The translations under genes were made by a program, and so were the position numbers. Below the pieces are notes generated by a model. It ran no database searches. It worked only from the letters and a program-made list of their open reading frames with translations, and was not told the origin of the DNA. Positions 35,268 through 45,009 of a stretch of DNA of 64,000 nt are shown here, in pieces. Position 1 is the first letter of the stretch; every line of letters begins with the position of its first letter. Source of the DNA: Symsagittifera roscoffensis (lineage: Eukaryota; Xenacoelomorpha; Acoela; Convolutidae); the NCBI RefSeq assembly GCF_963678635.1, contig NC_087063.1, positions 72,315,617-72,379,616 on the forward strand, read 5' to 3'.

Positions 35268-36635
35268 TTACCTGGCTTCTTCATTCACGAAGGGATTGTA
35301 CGCCATCCCCGGTATGCCAGACACATACTGGAACGACTTCAATTTCCCTAGTGTTGCAAACTCTTTTCGTCCTTTGACTGCTTCAATCAACTCCCGGCTC
35401 ACTTTCAATTCTTTGTTGGAACATCTTCTCACTTCTTCCAACTTGCGATAGCTCTCCATGTCATTCGACTCCTTATTTGATACAGTCAACGGCATGTCCT
35501 GATATAGTTCCAGGAGTGCCCTAAGGAAGTTCCTTTCGCAATCAACTCCCTTTTGCCGAATGATCTTTATACATTCTCCCAAAACAGGAGTGGGGATACG
35601 ATCCACCACGAACCTGACAAAGCAAAGGGCATCCTTACTCTTAGCCCATGCTATCGCAGAATCGTCTTTTGAAATCAACGCCCGCAGAGCTTCCATCAAC
35701 TCCAGCTCCTGTTCCCGTGATTTCGAATCATTACTGGCTTCATACTCCGCCTTCTTGATGCCCATCAGGCACCAAGCCAACCGTACTTGCAGATCACTTC
35801 TCATGCAAGGATGAGCCAGGTATGCTGCCACTGTAGCAGGTGCATGCATCGATTCGTCAAAGTATCTCTGGAGGGCCGCCCTCCAGGAGATTTCTAGTAG
35901 CTTTTCCAATCCAATTTCGTTCGCTTCAGAGGACATTACCGTGCCGTATTCTTGTCGATTTAAGTTTGAATTCTCCGTGAGCTCTTTCAGATATTCCTGC
36001 ATGGCTCGCTTCTCGCTCCAAGCCATCAGGTGCCCTCTCGCGGAGTTTCTTGCCTTAATCATCTCCACATAACCTCCTGCTGGATCTCCCATGTGGACTG
36101 ATTCCGGCACAGTGACTCGACCGTACTCGACCACGTCGAGTTGTCCTTCCAGCTTCAACTTGGCTATGTTGGTCCGCGAGGGCCTGTAATCTTCAAGTCC
36201 TCCAGATCCACATTGACTGATGATCTCCATCTCTAATTTAGTGTCTGCCAGGGTTCGTACAGTTTTCTTTGATCTTACGGCAGTCGTGGTCAGACCTGCC
36301 AAGAGCATAGGGGGTATCAGATTCTCCTTTTCTCCCCCTGTCAGCGTTGCACTATCTCTTTGCCTGCTCTCGCCTGAACGACCTGCGCTCGTTAAAGAGG
36401 TCACCACTGCGCTGGCTCTCGACTTCACCACTCTCGGGTTCATGGCTCGACTTCCTGTTTTCCCTTTTAGTCGCTTCAGCCCCTTCCTGGCTCGTCTAAC
36501 AGGTAATTTCTTTGTAACCTGCTGATCATCGGCACTGTCTTCTGTTACTGACTCGGTCAGAACATCCGACTCCATGGAGTTCACTATTTTCTCCAGGACC
36601 TCACGCATGATGGGTTGGTTCAATCCCACCTTCAT
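35268..36635 (-). CDS. Element G ORF of unknown function (455 codons)
   Basis: The N-terminal third is basic and low in complexity (RRARKGLKRLKGKTGSR), which would suit nucleic-acid binding or nuclear targeting. The rest is predicted mostly helical and charged. It ends at TAA inside AGGTAAGC, which also reads as a perfect-looking splice donor. It is in frame with the ORF upstream, from which a single TAG (near 36651) and four further codons separate it. No known family recognised. Confidence 0.6.
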   Translation of the reverse strand: MKVGLNQPIMREVLEKIVNSMESDVLTESVTEDSADDQQVTKKLPVRRARKGLKRLKGKTGSRAMNPRVVKSRASAVVTSLTSAGRSGESRQRDSATLTGGEKENLIPPMLLAGLTTTAVRSKKTVRTLADTKLEMEIISQCGSGGLEDYRPSRTNIAKLKLEGQLDVVEYGRVTVPESVHMGDPAGGYVEMIKARNSARGHLMAWSEKRAMQEYLKELTENSNLNRQEYGTVMSSEANEIGLEKLLEISWRAALQRYFDESMHAPATVAAYLAHPCMRSDLQVRLAWCLMGIKKAEYEASNDSKSREQELELMEALRALISKDDSAIAWAKSKDALCFVRFVVDRIPTPVLGECIKIIRQKGVDCERNFLRALLELYQDMPLTVSNKESNDMESYRKLEEVRRCSNKELKVSRELIEAVKGRKEFATLGKLKSFQYVSGIPGMAYNPFVNEEAR

Positions 36636-36650
36636 TATGGACTGCGTCCC

Positions 36651-37643
36651 CTATCGCCTTATCACGTCCCATGATCTTTCCATAAAATTCACTCGGCTCC
36701 AGGTTGTACCTGTCTTGCCTTCTAGCTCACTCTGATATCTCTCCCATTCCTCTTTCGGCAACGTGCTCAGGAAGGATACCCTCGTTGATTCTTCAATTTT
36801 TCTCCTCCTTGGTGACTCATGGAGCAATCTCTGCGGATCCCTGCTTCGGCATTCTCTCGCCTGGCGTATTGGGTCTATCGGGGATAAGTTGGCCGACGCC
36901 TCCTTTGTAGGGGACATGAAAGACGATGGCGTCATTAGCAATAGACTCCCATCGACTTCCCCATCGTCGTCTTCACTAAACCGGTATTCTAGCAAGTCTC
37001 TCTCTAACGCTCCCAGATCTGTCTCACCCGGTTTTCCCGTCTTTCCCTCGCTTTCGTTATCGTCATCGTCCTGATCCATCAATTCATCATCACCTGCATC
37101 AGGTTTCGGCCTGGGTCCTGAAGGTCCTTGTCGTGAGTCAGTGCCCGAGTCCGGCCGAGCCGGTACGGTCATGACTCCTGCATGATAAAACAACTCATCA
37201 TTCACCAGGAATTCTACAGACTCCTCGCCATGTGGTGCTAGGTCCTCTATCGTTATATATGAGCCCCCTCTGCTCTCCTTTGCCACTTCCATCATCACTA
37301 CTTTCACTTCTCCTGACCACTTCAGTCTTGATAAGTCATCCGTGGGAGAATACACTTCGTTCCACATGTCGGCCGAGACCTCTGGTCTCCGGGAAGGTAG
37401 TGCCTTGATCTTTTTCCTACTCCAAGCATCAGGAAATGAGAAGTCGAACGTGTGCGCGGCTGCCACATTCCAGCCGATGAAGCGCGGCTCCATCCCTTCA
37501 CTCCACTTCAACATTCTCTTCTCTGCGTCGCGAGCTGCTCCGATGTGAGGGGCAATGATGGGAGATGTGACTCCCAACAACATCCTCCTTATCGGTGGAT
37601 ATCGAGGGCATTGACGCTTGCTGGTTCTCTTTGGCGTGTGCAT
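36651..37643 (-). CDS. Element G ORF of unknown function (330 codons)
   Basis: Overlaps the 3' end of the SGNH ORF by 146 nt in a different frame, so it needs either its own start or a frame change. The middle is strongly acidic (DDELMDQDDDDNESEG) and flanked by Ser/Pro/Arg-rich segments, suggesting a disordered region with phosphorylation potential. The end (RVNFMERSWDVIRR) is followed by TAG and then open codons in the same frame. No family recognised. Confidence 0.6.
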   Translation of the reverse strand: MHTPKRTSKRQCPRYPPIRRMLLGVTSPIIAPHIGAARDAEKRMLKWSEGMEPRFIGWNVAAAHTFDFSFPDAWSRKKIKALPSRRPEVSADMWNEVYSPTDDLSRLKWSGEVKVVMMEVAKESRGGSYITIEDLAPHGEESVEFLVNDELFYHAGVMTVPARPDSGTDSRQGPSGPRPKPDAGDDELMDQDDDDNESEGKTGKPGETDLGALERDLLEYRFSEDDDGEVDGSLLLMTPSSFMSPTKEASANLSPIDPIRQARECRSRDPQRLLHESPRRRKIEESTRVSFLSTLPKEEWERYQSELEGKTGTTWSRVNFMERSWDVIRR

Positions 37644-40600
37644 AGGCCTCTGGTAAGAATGGCACTCCCATAGCCGCTCCCGTATCCTTTACTACTGGTC
37701 TTAAGTTCCAAAGCTTCGGGTTGAACTGGATATGAGAAAGTTCCTCACGGCTCATTCGGCATTTGAAGTGGTTGTTGAAATCCATCAACATCCAACCTGG
37801 CTCCGCTATTCTTCCGAACAGCCTATCGTCACTGGCCAGCCCTCTCAACTCACTCTGTTCTACCCAGTTCAGCACGGAACAGTCCACGACTGAGACCAGG
37901 TTGACGTACAACACCGAATTCCTGTATGCCTTAACTTGTACATCCGGGAACGCAAAAGACATCACCAGTCCATACACCACTGTGACGAATTCCCGCAGTC
38001 CGTGGACCAGAGCCAACGGATCAGTCCGCATCATGACAGCCAAGTCCGTCAGTAAGGGCATGCCACAATACTGCTTACACTCGCCCGCATCCGTCGCCAC
38101 CTTGTCTTCTCCCGTGACGCTTCTGTTCTGTTGTAAGAGGTATTGAAGCAGGAGAGTCCTCCAGTCTTTCATCTTCTTGAGCGAGGCGGTTTCCAACTGT
38201 GCATTGAACTCACGACTGGGTCCCTGTAGTTGTTCAGGGTAACGTAACAGCAGAAGCAAATCACCCAGTCGACCGTAGGTCATGGCAATCAGAGTCAGGA
38301 GTCCATCCAATCTCAAATCTGCTAACGCTTGGGTGAAGAGATTCGCCGGCCCCTTCACGAAATTTTCGTGACCAAATGTCACGCATAAGGCTAACACCAG
38401 GCCAATCGATAACTTCCTGATGTTTCTGACAAAACTCGCGATCAAGTTCCGGGATACCCTAGGATAGCACGTCGACAGGAAGGATGGCGTCCATCCCACT
38501 CCCATTCCTCCCAAGATAGCATCCGATCGTTCGTACTGTGCCCTCGTGGCTAGCACGTCAGCTTGGAACTTGTCCAGTGACATCGTGTTTACGTCCTGCA
38601 TTAGTTTCAACATCATGCCCCCAGTTAACTCCCGGGCATCAAACAGGTTCTTCAGGTACACGTGTATCTCCTTTATCACTGCCGGCGCGTGCTCGAACGC
38701 GTCCTCACCCAAGGTGCACAGCCTTGGTGACAAGTACAACCATATATTGTTGTGCGGCTTCGTGCGCAAAGCCATTGCCATGAGATCTTCTTCGGCTGCT
38801 GTCATGTTCTTCCTGACTGTCATGCCCAGCTCATTCTCGGCATGATCCATCTGTCTGAACCAGAGATCATCAGCCACCTGTTGTACTAACAGATGATCGT
38901 CATCCACCCCTGGTCTTAGTTTCAGCAACCTGGCAAAGTTGGACAGCTCCAACCCCAGAACTTCATCTAGCACCAACCGAGTTGTGCTACAATCTCTGAG
39001 CCCCTGTATGGCATTCGAAATGTCAGCCCAAACGGCGGGAAGCTCAGATCGGGACGGGTAGTAATTGTCCGGGTCCACTACTCTGTTCGGGGCAGGAATT
39101 ATCACATTGAACCTCCCCTCTGCTATTGTTGTGACCATCGTGTATACAAATTGAAGGGGTTCTGGTAATGCAGCGTACCCTGGTGACAATACAAAGATCA
39201 CCTTCACCACGTTTTGGGTGAAGCGTTGTTTTGCTGCTGCCTCTACCTCAGCCATCGCCAAGAGCAGTGTCATTATCGCCTCCCCTATGACCTCGTTACT
39301 CGGGATCGACCCATCCGTCAGACGTGACAATAAGCCCCTGCTTTGCAGATGATCATTTGAGCCTGCAACCACTATTACCTGCGGCTCCATACTGACCACC
39401 CTCCGCACACTTATCATCATGCCGATTGCTTGTCCCCAGTCCAATTTAGGTGCCGTCAAGAAAATCACGTCGGGCCAAAAGAGAGAACGGGGCGTATAGA
39501 GATAATCGGAACTGGCTACGATCAGATACTTTGCAGCTTTCATCTCTAAGGGATCGTAAGCTGCGAACAGGCCATCGCCTATTGGGGCCTTCAGTTTCCC
39601 ATATCTCTGGTCATCTCCATCTACCGTAGTTGTTCGGGGGTAGTCCCTTGAATACTCGCCAGGCGTCTGACCGGGTGGTTTAGCGAACTGCCTGTACATC
39701 TTATGATGCTTGTTATTGGGCTTGTTCTCTGCCTGAAACTTGCCCCTTCGAGCAGGTGGCGTCAATTCCCGGGCTCTCTGTCTGACGTCCGTAAGGGATC
39801 GTGTGTTCAAAGGTCCAAAGGTATTGTCCTGAGGCAACCCGTTCAAGTCTGCATGTCGGAGCTTAGTCGTAGAGCTGAACTGCTCCTGCTCTGCTAGCAG
39901 CCAATCCACACCTGGTATCCGATACAATCGCGACACCGTGGGACTTTCTCCGCCAATCATTCTCATCGCGTCCTCCCGACACGTCAGGGTATTCATGTTC
40001 AGCTTCGTGGACATGTCCGTCTTATACTGTCCCCAATGACTAGGGTCTGATCGATTCCAAAGCAGCAGGCTGCCTGGTTCAACTCCCTCCGCAGGCACGG
40101 CGCTCGTAGACGATCCTGCTGCTGGAGCAGGGTTTGCCGTGGCGGGCGGATCGTTCCTCCTAGACACGGTCTGGGAGTTATTTCTGTTCTGAACCACTGA
40201 TCTGCCGAGTCGGCTTTCAAGCGGTTGTGTTCTGGGAGGAGGAGCAGTCCCTAGCCTCTCTCTCACGTTTGAGCTCGGAGCGGTGGGTGCGGCTACAGCC
40301 GTCTCCATTGCCAAGGGCCCTAGGCGGTTGACGAGGGATTCGGGCACGCTTGCCCTTATTCTACTTCCTCCGGTCGTTGAGCTGGTCCGAGCCAGAGAAC
40401 TGGTCGCCCTCGATTCCTGCTCCATTTCCCTCAATTGCGTCTGAAATACATCATTCATCCAGTGTCTCCCTCGTTGGGTGTTGAAATGTATCCCATCTCT
40501 GGTAAGCGCAATGTGATCAATCATGCGCAGCGTGTTTTCGAGATCCAGTAGTCGCAACTCGCCAGGGTTGTTTCTCACCAGATTACGGATCATTTCGTTC

Positions 40601-42108
40601 CGCCGTGTCACGTTGCCGTTCATGAAATCTGCCACTGTGGTGCCCATCAGCGGGTTTTGTGGTATCGTGCACAGCACCACAAACCTGGGCCTGTACTTCT
40701 CCTTCAGTTCATTCAGGAGGCATACCAGCAGAGGCTCCCACTTGCGCTCGGGAGTCACTGGGGCTCTCGAGACGTCATTAGTTCCTAGCATTATCACCAG
40801 CGTATCCAGGTGATCCTCGCTTTGGAATTCCATCATCTTGATGACCTGAGCCACTGAAGCTCCTCCAAAGGACAAAGTGGTTGTCTGACCATAGACGAAG
40901 ATCTCATTCAGATCCCTCATCAAACTGTCTCCTATGATCAGGTGGCGACTCCCTGGGGGAATCACCTGGTCGCTCGTAGCGGGGTTCCAGCTCATGTCAT
41001 TCAGGCTAGCTCGAGGATGCTCCGCAGCTACTTGCGTGAACTGGTGCCGTGTCATCAGATTCTTCCTGATATCTACCACGCGGGACTTTTGATAGGTTCT
41101 GCCATGCGCAGTCCCCGAGGGCACTATCGTGTGGGGTGCTCGCTCCGAGCTATTCGATGACTGATCACGACGCTGGGAAGGAACGATCCTACCCAATGTC
41201 CGTCCAGTGGTTCGGTTGATCTCCTCCATTGTCGCTCTGGCCACTTGGTTGAACGATTCTTGGAACTGAGGGGCAAGGTAAGTGTCAGAAGGGTCTGGTA
41301 TTGTGAACCTTTGACTAGAAGCAGACAGTCGTGTCTGCTGAGGAGCCTCGGGCTCTCTCGATACACACAGCTCCTGAGCTGTTGTCCCGGGGCGTGTGTC
41401 GTTGGATCCCTCCGAGGATCTCATGCTCGCCAGAACTTCCGGTGACACTTGGCTCACCTTCGCCATATACAGCTCCTTCAGGTGCTTTATTTCATCCTCC
41501 TTATAAGCCACCTGTAAATCTTCGTATTTCTTCTTCCATTCGTCTCTTTCTCGAGCTATTGCCCTATACTCTTGGAGTTTGGCACACAGCTCGCTTTGAT
41601 CTTTCTCCTTCTTCTCCAGCGTCTCGATCGTCTCCGACGTCTGGATCTCTATTTCACTCACCCTCACTTTCTTCAAAGGAGGAGCAATTGTAGGAGAGTC
41701 GACTGAATGTGACAGGCCTGGCCCATCACGTTGTCTCTTCGCTCCGATGAGTGGCTGCGCCGGTTGGACTGGTAAGGGCATCTCACCTAGCCGGTGGTCC
41801 CTCTGCTCACCTAGTCCTGGCTCACGAGCCAGGTCGTGGCCAGACATTTCTCCACGCCTCCATCTCATCAGTCGATTTCGACCTCTCTCGGCGGTCCCGG
41901 ACTCACCGAAGGCCAACATCAACACGTCTTCCGTAGGGCGATTCTCTCTACCCTCTCGTCCTAGTGCATTAAGGAGCGCGACCACAAACATCGCCAACCC
42001 CGGGTCTTCTCGTGTAAAATCACAATCGATCAGCCGCTGATAGATCTCGTCTAGAGTCGCTCCTAGATTCGCTGAGAGGAATTCCATGAGTTCGTTCGTA
42101 TCACCCAT
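37498..42108 (-). CDS. SGNH/GDSL-hydrolase ORF of element G (1536 codons)
   Basis: Uninterrupted frame. The N-terminal roughly 350 residues include a Glu/Lys-rich probable coiled coil (about 160-220). Residues about 388-560 form an SGNH hydrolase domain with all four blocks: GDS (about 393-395, nucleophile Ser), FGGAS, GTND (about 442) and DGIHF (about 538, Asp and His). SGNH enzymes hydrolyse esters, for example acetyl groups on sugars or lipids; the substrate cannot be inferred. A Pro/Ser/Thr-rich linker with RxxP repeats follows. The remaining about 700 residues start with a Rossmann-like segment carrying VAGSNDHL (about 915), perhaps a second, degenerate SGNH-like fold, then an unknown largely helpical, Leu-rich region. 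It lies between the integrase ORF and the unknown tail ORFs. It is the only long ORF of the element besides gag with no break. Confidence 0.8.
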   Translation of the reverse strand: MGDTNELMEFLSANLGATLDEIYQRLIDCDFTREDPGLAMFVVALLNALGREGRENRPTEDVLMLAFGESGTAERGRNRLMRWRRGEMSGHDLAREPGLGEQRDHRLGEMPLPVQPAQPLIGAKRQRDGPGLSHSVDSPTIAPPLKKVRVSEIEIQTSETIETLEKKEKDQSELCAKLQEYRAIARERDEWKKKYEDLQVAYKEDEIKHLKELYMAKVSQVSPEVLASMRSSEGSNDTRPGTTAQELCVSREPEAPQQTRLSASSQRFTIPDPSDTYLAPQFQESFNQVARATMEEINRTTGRTLGRIVPSQRRDQSSNSSERAPHTIVPSGTAHGRTYQKSRVVDIRKNLMTRHQFTQVAAEHPRASLNDMSWNPATSDQVIPPGSRHLIIGDSLMRDLNEIFVYGQTTTLSFGGASVAQVIKMMEFQSEDHLDTLVIMLGTNDVSRAPVTPERKWEPLLVCLLNELKEKYRPRFVVLCTIPQNPLMGTTVADFMNGNVTRRNEMIRNLVRNNPGELRLLDLENTLRMIDHIALTRDGIHFNTQRGRHWMNDVFQTQLREMEQESRATSSLARTSSTTGGSRIRASVPESLVNRLGPLAMETAVAAPTAPSSNVRERLGTAPPPRTQPLESRLGRSVVQNRNNSQTVSRRNDPPATANPAPAAGSSTSAVPAEGVEPGSLLLWNRSDPSHWGQYKTDMSTKLNMNTLTCREDAMRMIGGESPTVSRLYRIPGVDWLLAEQEQFSSTTKLRHADLNGLPQDNTFGPLNTRSLTDVRQRARELTPPARRGKFQAENKPNNKHHKMYRQFAKPPGQTPGEYSRDYPRTTTVDGDDQRYGKLKAPIGDGLFAAYDPLEMKAAKYLIVASSDYLYTPRSLFWPDVIFLTAPKLDWGQAIGMMISVRRVVSMEPQVIVVAGSNDHLQSRGLLSRLTDGSIPSNEVIGEAIMTLLLAMAEVEAAAKQRFTQNVVKVIFVLSPGYAALPEPLQFVYTMVTTIAEGRFNVIIPAPNRVVDPDNYYPSRSELPAVWADISNAIQGLRDCSTTRLVLDEVLGLELSNFARLLKLRPGVDDDHLLVQQVADDLWFRQMDHAENELGMTVRKNMTAAEEDLMAMALRTKPHNNIWLYLSPRLCTLGEDAFEHAPAVIKEIHVYLKNLFDARELTGGMMLKLMQDVNTMSLDKFQADVLATRAQYERSDAILGGMGVGWTPSFLSTCYPRVSRNLIASFVRNIRKLSIGLVLALCVTFGHENFVKGPANLFTQALADLRLDGLLTLIAMTYGRLGDLLLLLRYPEQLQGPSREFNAQLETASLKKMKDWRTLLLQYLLQQNRSVTGEDKVATDAGECKQYCGMPLLTDLAVMMRTDPLALVHGLREFVTVVYGLVMSFAFPDVQVKAYRNSVLYVNLVSVVDCSVLNWVEQSELRGLASDDRLFGRIAEPGWMLMDFNNHFKCRMSREELSHIQFNPKLWNLRPVVKDTGAAMGVPFLPEAYAHAKENQQASMPSISTDKEDVVGSHISHHCPSHRSSSRRREENVEVE

Positions 42109-42583
42109 TTCTTATCGTGTTGATTCTTGCTGTCGTGTAGTGTCTTCCTGTCTCGTTTCGATTCAATGGATTCAATAAACAATTTCCGATCAATCAAGAT
42201 CTAAAAAACAAGTCGCGACTTAAAACCATCAATTTTGGATACAACATCATTCAACTCTTTAAAACTCTCCATTGAAATTCTCTTCTCAGTTCTGATTTAA
42301 AATTTTAGCACCAAGGTGGATCGTCCACCTTTAACTTTGTCAGAGTAGCACGAATGAGCGCTGTCACCTTGATGATCTGGAGTACCCCAGGTCTTTTATG
42401 ACACAAAACATAAAACATATCATAACGATAACATAACACATAAACACGTAAACATCACACACCTATACTATCACATAAAAACATAATCCCTAATACTGTA
42501 CCTAAAACCTAACCTAATCTAAAGCTTGACTCTAATTCTTATCGAGTAACTTAACAAAAACCACTTATCGCCGAGCGCAATTC
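42109..42583 (-). other. Spacer between integrase/macro ORF and SGNH ORF
   Basis: About 475 bp, AT-rich and non-coding, with ACATAAAACATA-like repeats near 42410-42480. It is a possible site for a second promoter or a splice acceptor used to express the downstream ORFs. No consensus could be assigned. Confidence 0.5.
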
Positions 42584-44539
42584 TTAGCATATGCTCAGAT
42601 AGTTTTTTTTATGTAAGTAAACTTCTATGTCAGTCTGTGAAAATATCACATGTACAAGTGCGTACAACTCTCTCGGATGTAGCTTTCCCCTATTAGGATC
42701 GTATACTGGCAACGAGAGAGAAGTCACTCCTCTCTCAACCAAAAAATCCCTACGTCGAGTCAAGGCCAATACCAAGCTCTTTGGATCTACGTGTTGTCTA
42801 TCAGTGGCCTTGGTAACCAGGAAACACAAATATTTCCCTGGTATCTGTGATGCAACAGGGGGCAGCGCTATCATCCCTCCCACACCAGGCCTCTGTTTCC
42901 ATAAAAACTCGATATTCTTATACTCTCTTTTGAAGTCAGCCGCTAGTGCTGTTTTGAAGCTTACGTCCGCGGTTATCGCTATGGCGCACGTGCGTTTCGT
43001 GAGTATGAAATCGCTGTCCGTTATGACGATATTGTTCGAATAATGGTTCGGTAGATCAAAATACGATTCAAAGATTCGTCCAAAAGGTGGTTTTTTAGCA
43101 CTCTCGCCCTCTGTCTCTAGTTCTCCGGTTTCTCTTGCCGATTTCAATTTTTTTATTATCGGATTTTCGGTGTGGGTGAGTCCTACCCCCACTCCCCGGA
43201 CAAAAATATCCATCGACGTCCCCGTCGATCGCCCAAAGTCTAGGAGATCGAGGTTGGATTGTGGAACACGTAGAGGACCATCTGGGGCGACCCAGTTGGA
43301 CTCGGTATTGTCATGACTGATGTATCTGATGCCGTCTTTATCGACGTCCTGAATCGTCAGGATCATCTCTTTTGGATCTGTCGGCAGATCATGGAGCCAT
43401 TCGAGTACGCGCAAGTTCGTTAGTTCTTGCTCATGAGTCTGTTCCGCTTCTGGTTCGAACTCCACTTCCGGTTCTGATCGATCGTCGATCCAATCTTGAT
43501 CCATATCATTCACCAAGTCGATTTCTTCTAGCATCGCCACTTCGTCCAGTCCCACTAGCGAGTCCATGACATCACTTACAACTATCCTGTCTACAACGAA
43601 ATCCTCGCCGTACGGATTGTATTTCTTCTGGTGTTTTCCTCTCTTGCTTTGGCGTGTTTCCATAGTGAGAGGAAAGTCAGGCTGTATTCCTTTGTCAATT
43701 TCAATTTGTTCCGGGCAGTCCCAGTCTTCCTCGGCGTAGGGTAGAGTTTCATCGACCACCTCTACTCGCTCGGTCAACTCGAGATCCACTGGTAGGTCGC
43801 AGTCGTCCACCACCTCATTCCCGTCGTTTTTGTCGCGAGTACCCCTTTCATTCACTTCACAAGCAGGATCCACTATCAAATAGTCTCCCTCTTGCATGTC
43901 CGCTGGGATGCACCAATCCTCTGACGAGGCATTGTGTGGTTTGATGTTTTCATAATGAGCTGCTCTTCCAGTGCTCAATCGATAAAAACTACCTCCTTGG
44001 TGCACTTCTGTTATCTGAAATGGACCACGCCATTTTTTAAATAATTTCTTGGTTCCTTTTGGTGGAACCACCTCCTGGAACACCCAAACGTAGTCGCCAA
44101 CTGAGTAGGCTTTCGCATCAGCTGTCCTTTTATCAAATATCCTTTTTTGTCTAATTTGCGCCTGTTGCGTATTCCTCCTGCATAAGTCATTGAGGTCCTG
44201 CTGTCTTCTAATAACATCCCGCACGTACGTTTGCGGTGCTGTCCTCTTCCCCTCATATTCAGGGTAGAAAAACGTCAACGGGAGCGCTTTTTCATGACCC
44301 GTTAACATCATGTGCGGACTTATTCCCGTGGTGGAATGCTCGGTGCTGTTGTAAGCACCCATCACTTGCGGCAAGTGCTTGTCCCAGTCATCCATGTAAC
44401 GCGAGCAGTAGACTCTCAGCATGGATACCAGTGTGCGATTTTGCCTCTCGACTAGGCCATTCGTTTGCGGATGATAAGTGGTCGAGTGGGCCTGCGCTAC
44501 CTGCGACCTTTTCATCAACTCCTTCGTGAGATCGCCCAC
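42584..44539 (-). CDS. Integrase C-terminal part fused to a TARG1-like macrodomain
   Basis: The open part begins inside the integrase catalytic core. It includes YHPQTNGLVERQNRT, where the Glu of the D,D-35-E triad sits, and continues with the C-terminal GPY/F-like module (KKWRGPFQI, SFYRLSTG). An acidic linker follows (about residues 250-430). The last about 150 residues resemble macrodomains of the TARG1/OARD1 type: AIAITADVSFKTALAADFKR, then VGGMIALPPV, KYLCFLVTK, and GVTSLSLPVYDPNRGKL with the final strand DIEVYLHKK. TARG1 removes ADP-ribose from acidic residues. Here the Gly-rich loop is altered (VYDPNRGKL in place of a GCGLDRL-type loop), but an Asp is kept. This suggests ADP-ribose binding or hydrolysis; activity is uncertain. 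Sequence upstream of 44539 is broken by stops. Confidence 0.75.
   Translation of the reverse strand: MGDLTKELMKRSQVAQAHSTTYHPQTNGLVERQNRTLVSMLRVYCSRYMDDWDKHLPQVMGAYNSTEHSTTGISPHMMLTGHEKALPLTFFYPEYEGKRTAPQTYVRDVIRRQQDLNDLCRRNTQQAQIRQKRIFDKRTADAKAYSVGDYVWVFQEVVPPKGTKKLFKKWRGPFQITEVHQGGSFYRLSTGRAAHYENIKPHNASSEDWCIPADMQEGDYLIVDPACEVNERGTRDKNDGNEVVDDCDLPVDLELTERVEVVDETLPYAEEDWDCPEQIEIDKGIQPDFPLTMETRQSKRGKHQKKYNPYGEDFVVDRIVVSDVMDSLVGLDEVAMLEEIDLVNDMDQDWIDDRSEPEVEFEPEAEQTHEQELTNLRVLEWLHDLPTDPKEMILTIQDVDKDGIRYISHDNTESNWVAPDGPLRVPQSNLDLLDFGRSTGTSMDIFVRGVGVGLTHTENPIIKKLKSARETGELETEGESAKKPPFGRIFESYFDLPNHYSNNIVITDSDFILTKRTCAIAITADVSFKTALAADFKREYKNIEFLWKQRPGVGGMIALPPVASQIPGKYLCFLVTKATDRQHVDPKSLVLALTRRRDFLVERGVTSLSLPVYDPNRGKLHPRELYALVHVIFSQTDIEVYLHKKNYLSIC
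43192..43235 (-). promoter_or_regulatory. Internal copy of the PPT-flanking sequence
   Basis: Plus strand ACTCCCCGGACA, then CGATCG about 30 nt later, parallels ACTCCCCGGACA and TTGATCGC at 32553-32597 beside the 3' LTR. In element orientation it is purine-rich on one side. It could be a central polypurine tract, as some LTR elements and lentiviruses have near integrase, or a coincidence of coding sequence. Confidence 0.3.
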
Positions 44540-44943
44540 GAATGCTTTGCCATTGTCCGATTGGAACGTGATGGGGCAGCCTTGCCTCGCTATTCACACA
44601 TTTATCAAGTGATCACATGTTTCTTCCGCCGATGCTGTCATGCAAGGTGCTGCTTCCGCATACTTCAATGGTCGATCATTACCAGCACCTGATTATAGCC
44701 CGTTGCTGTCATGCAGATTTACTGATGATCAATTTGCACCACTTCGTTGAAACCTGACGACTCTATTGACTGTAGGGGGAACCTTAGCTTCCTGGGATCC
44801 TTCGCCTGCTGACATGACAGGCATGCTGCGATCCACTTCTCACAAGCCTTCTTCAATCCCGGCCATTCGAATCGTTTCTGTATCCTGTTATACACTTTGT
44901 CCACGCCTTGATGGCCCATCTGATCATGTGAGCGAAAGAGCAA
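44540..44943 (-). pseudogene. Integrase zinc-binding and core start, disrupted
   Basis: An open piece (44719-44943) carries the end of the HHCC zinc-binding region (MGHQGVDKVYNRI, then CLSCQQAK) and the first catalytic Asp (VVQIDHQ). Between about 44,580 and 44,720 there are stop codons and at least one frame change before the second Asp motif (FQSDNGKAF) comes into frame with the next ORF. The enzyme cannot be made from this copy as it stands. Confidence 0.8.
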
Positions 44944-45009
44944 TTCGGTCTGCTACAACTGTGGTAACACTATTGAATTGTATTTATAGAGGACCTTGTC
45001 CTCCTCTTT

